A stretch of DNA of 64,000 nucleotides, taken from an uncultured Bacteroidales bacterium (GTDB lineage Bacteria; Bacteroidota; Bacteroidia; Bacteroidales; Paludibacteraceae). Location: positions 1-64,000 of the forward strand of contig CAKUYO010000007.1 of NCBI GenBank assembly GCA_934716995.1. Direction: 5' to 3'. Under the pieces are notes generated by a model, which was not told where the DNA came from, ran no database searches, and worked only from the letters and a program-made list of their open reading frames with translations. The stretch's first letter is position 1. The number at the start of each line of letters is the position of its first letter. Of this stretch, positions 62,960 through 64,000 are shown piece by piece. Made by a program: the position numbers and the translations under genes.

Positions 62960-64000
62960 ATGAGATTATCCGATAAGTTCCGTTCTGTTCTCCCCCTCCT
63001 TTGGAGGGGGCTTGGGGGAGGTCTTTTCTTTCTTTTGTTAGTGTCCTGCCAACAAAAGGACTCCACCGAGCAGCAAATCGACCGTCTCCTCTCGCAGATG
63101 ACCCTCGACGAGAAGATAGGTCAGATGACCCAGGTCTGCGGCGGATGGATATCCGATGACCTTGAGAATCAGGTGCGCAACGGTGCTGGTGCTATGCTCA
63201 ACAGCGTCGGTGAGGAGGCAAACCACTACCAGCGTATTGCCGTCGAGGAGACCCGCCTCGGTATTCCTATGCTCTTCGGGCGCGACATCATTCACGGCTT
63301 CCATACTATCTATCCTATCCCTCTCGGTCAGGCGGCCACTTTCGACCCCGCCTTGGTGGAAGAGGCAGCCCGTCTCACTGCCGACGAGGCTATCCAAGCA
63401 GGTCTCCGTTGGACATTCTCGCCTATGGTTGATGTCTCGCGCGACCCCCGCTGGGGGCGTGTCGCCGAGGGCTATGGCGAGGACACGTATCTCACCTCTG
63501 TCATGGGTGCCGCCTGCGTTCGAGGATATCAATACCCTGCATCTAACAGCGAACGCAGTGAGCGTTCTAACAGCGCAAGCGTTCTAACATCTAACAGCGT
63601 AAGCGGTCAGCCAATTCGATTGGCTTCTTGCGTCAAGCATTTCGCCGGCTACGCGGCTTCCGAGGGCGGACGCGATTACAACACCACGTGGATACCCGAG
63701 GTTCAACTGCGCGAGACCTACCTCCCGCCGTTCAAGGCGGCTATTGATGCGGGTAGTGCCACTATCATGTGCTCGTTCAACGACATCAACGGTGTGCCTG
63801 CTTCGGCGAATCGTCATCTCAATGTGGACATTCTCCGCAACGAGTGGCACTACGATGGTATGCTTGTGTCCGACTGGGCATCGTCGGCGAATATGATTGC
63901 CCACGGCAACGCTACCGACCTCAAAGAGGCTACGCTCCTCAGTATCAATTCTCAAATGGAGATGGATATGGAGGGGCACGGTTATCCTTTGCATCTCAAA
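62960..64000 (+). CDS. GH3 beta-glucosidase lipoprotein, partial (runs off the right edge)
   Basis: ATG 62960 opens a frame that stays open to the window end (347 codons visible). The signal peptide RSVLPLLWRGLGGGLFFLLL with lipobox Cys30 is repeat-encoded and almost identical to that of the GH30 protein. The GH3 barrel follows: LLSQMTLDEKIGQMTQ, GRDIIHGFHTIYPIPLGQAA, FSPMVDVSRDPRWGRVAEGY, CVKHFAGYAASEGGRDYN and VSDWASS with nucleophile Asp305. Residues about 193-217 (PASNSERSERSNSASVLTSN) are a low-complexity insertion encoded by short dyad repeats, between VRGYQ and the KHFAGY motif. It likely releases glucose from beta-1,3-gluco-oligosaccharides. Confidence 0.93.
   Translation, partial: MRLSDKFRSVLPLLWRGLGGGLFFLLLVSCQQKDSTEQQIDRLLSQMTLDEKIGQMTQVCGGWISDDLENQVRNGAGAMLNSVGEEANHYQRIAVEETRLGIPMLFGRDIIHGFHTIYPIPLGQAATFDPALVEEAARLTADEAIQAGLRWTFSPMVDVSRDPRWGRVAEGYGEDTYLTSVMGAACVRGYQYPASNSERSERSNSASVLTSNSVSGQPIRLASCVKHFAGYAASEGGRDYNTTWIPEVQLRETYLPPFKAAIDAGSATIMCSFNDINGVPASANRHLNVDILRNEWHYDGMLVSDWASSANMIAHGNATDLKEATLLSINSQMEMDMEGHGYPLHLK
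62990..63023 (-). repeat. Family A repeat in the GH3 signal peptide
   Basis: CTCCCCCTCCTTTGGAGGGG then GCTTGGGGGAGGTC, in frame as PLLWRGLGGG. Confidence 0.8.
63542..63612 (+). repeat. Short dyad repeats inserted in frame in GH3
   Basis: TCTAACAGCGAACGCAGTGA then GCGTTCTAACAGCGCAAGCG, with GAACGC/GCGTTC dyads repeated. Similar to TCTCTAACAGCCGCAAGGCG at 11501-11523. Confidence 0.7.

Overview
The window looks like a Bacteroidales (Bacteroidota) chromosome segment, probably from a polysaccharide-degrading, gut-type species. Evidence: three SusC/SusD-type loci, Bacteroidota promoters (TTG, 20 nt, TAnnTTTG), STN-domain TonB-dependent transporter plus ECF sigma/FecR signalling, a SAM-II-type leader before metK, and many lipoproteins. 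Every gene I can support is on the + strand. No rRNA, tRNA, CRISPR array or transposase gene was recognised.

Layout. (1) 1-13.6 kb: an alpha-glucan utilisation locus with two SusE/SusF-like binding proteins, a 41-aa small ORF, SusC, SusD, SusE, a GH27-like (clan GH-D) lipoprotein hydrolase and a GH97 inverting alpha-glucosidase. (2) 13.8-23.1 kb: a YafQ-type toxin-antitoxin pair, nitroreductase, pdxA, alaS, GtrA-like protein, guanine deaminase, lipoate-protein ligase, and a DUF4160/DUF2442 pair whose DUF4160 gene is frameshifted at a G tract. (3) 23.2-36.2 kb: a second SusC/SusD system whose SusC carries an STN signalling domain, followed by a secreted beta-helix protein, a secreted endonuclease/exonuclease/phosphatase (EEP) protein, an EEP-beta-helix fusion, another secreted protein, and an ECF sigma/FecR anti-sigma pair. 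No glycoside hydrolase is present, so the substrate may be a phosphodiester such as DNA, a phospholipid or a phosphorylated glycan. (4) 36.2-44.9 kb: PAP2 phosphatase, SAM-II leader-metK-lspA-DUF4296 lipoprotein, rplM-rpsI-rpsB-tsf, pheS. (5) 45.2 kb to the right edge: a beta-1,3-glucan (laminarin-type) locus with SusC, SusD, a BIG2 lipoprotein, GH16 x3, GH128, a GPH-family transporter, a very large phosphorylase-like protein (GH149/GH161/GH94 type), GH30 and a GH3 that runs off the edge. Together these would bind and cut beta-1,3-glucan at the surface, trim it in the periplasm, import oligosaccharides and phosphorolyse them in the cytosol.

The most unusual property is the density of short dispersed repeats. 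Intergenic regions are mosaics of at least nine repeat families, and several families also lie inside genes in frame, where they supply signal-peptide N-regions, C-terminal tails or internal loops. A recurrent C-terminal motif (KVLRNG...YNLLG) occurs on secreted proteins of three unrelated loci. Homopolymer tracts of 8 C or 8 G lie in a susC, a susF-like gene and the lipoate ligase gene.
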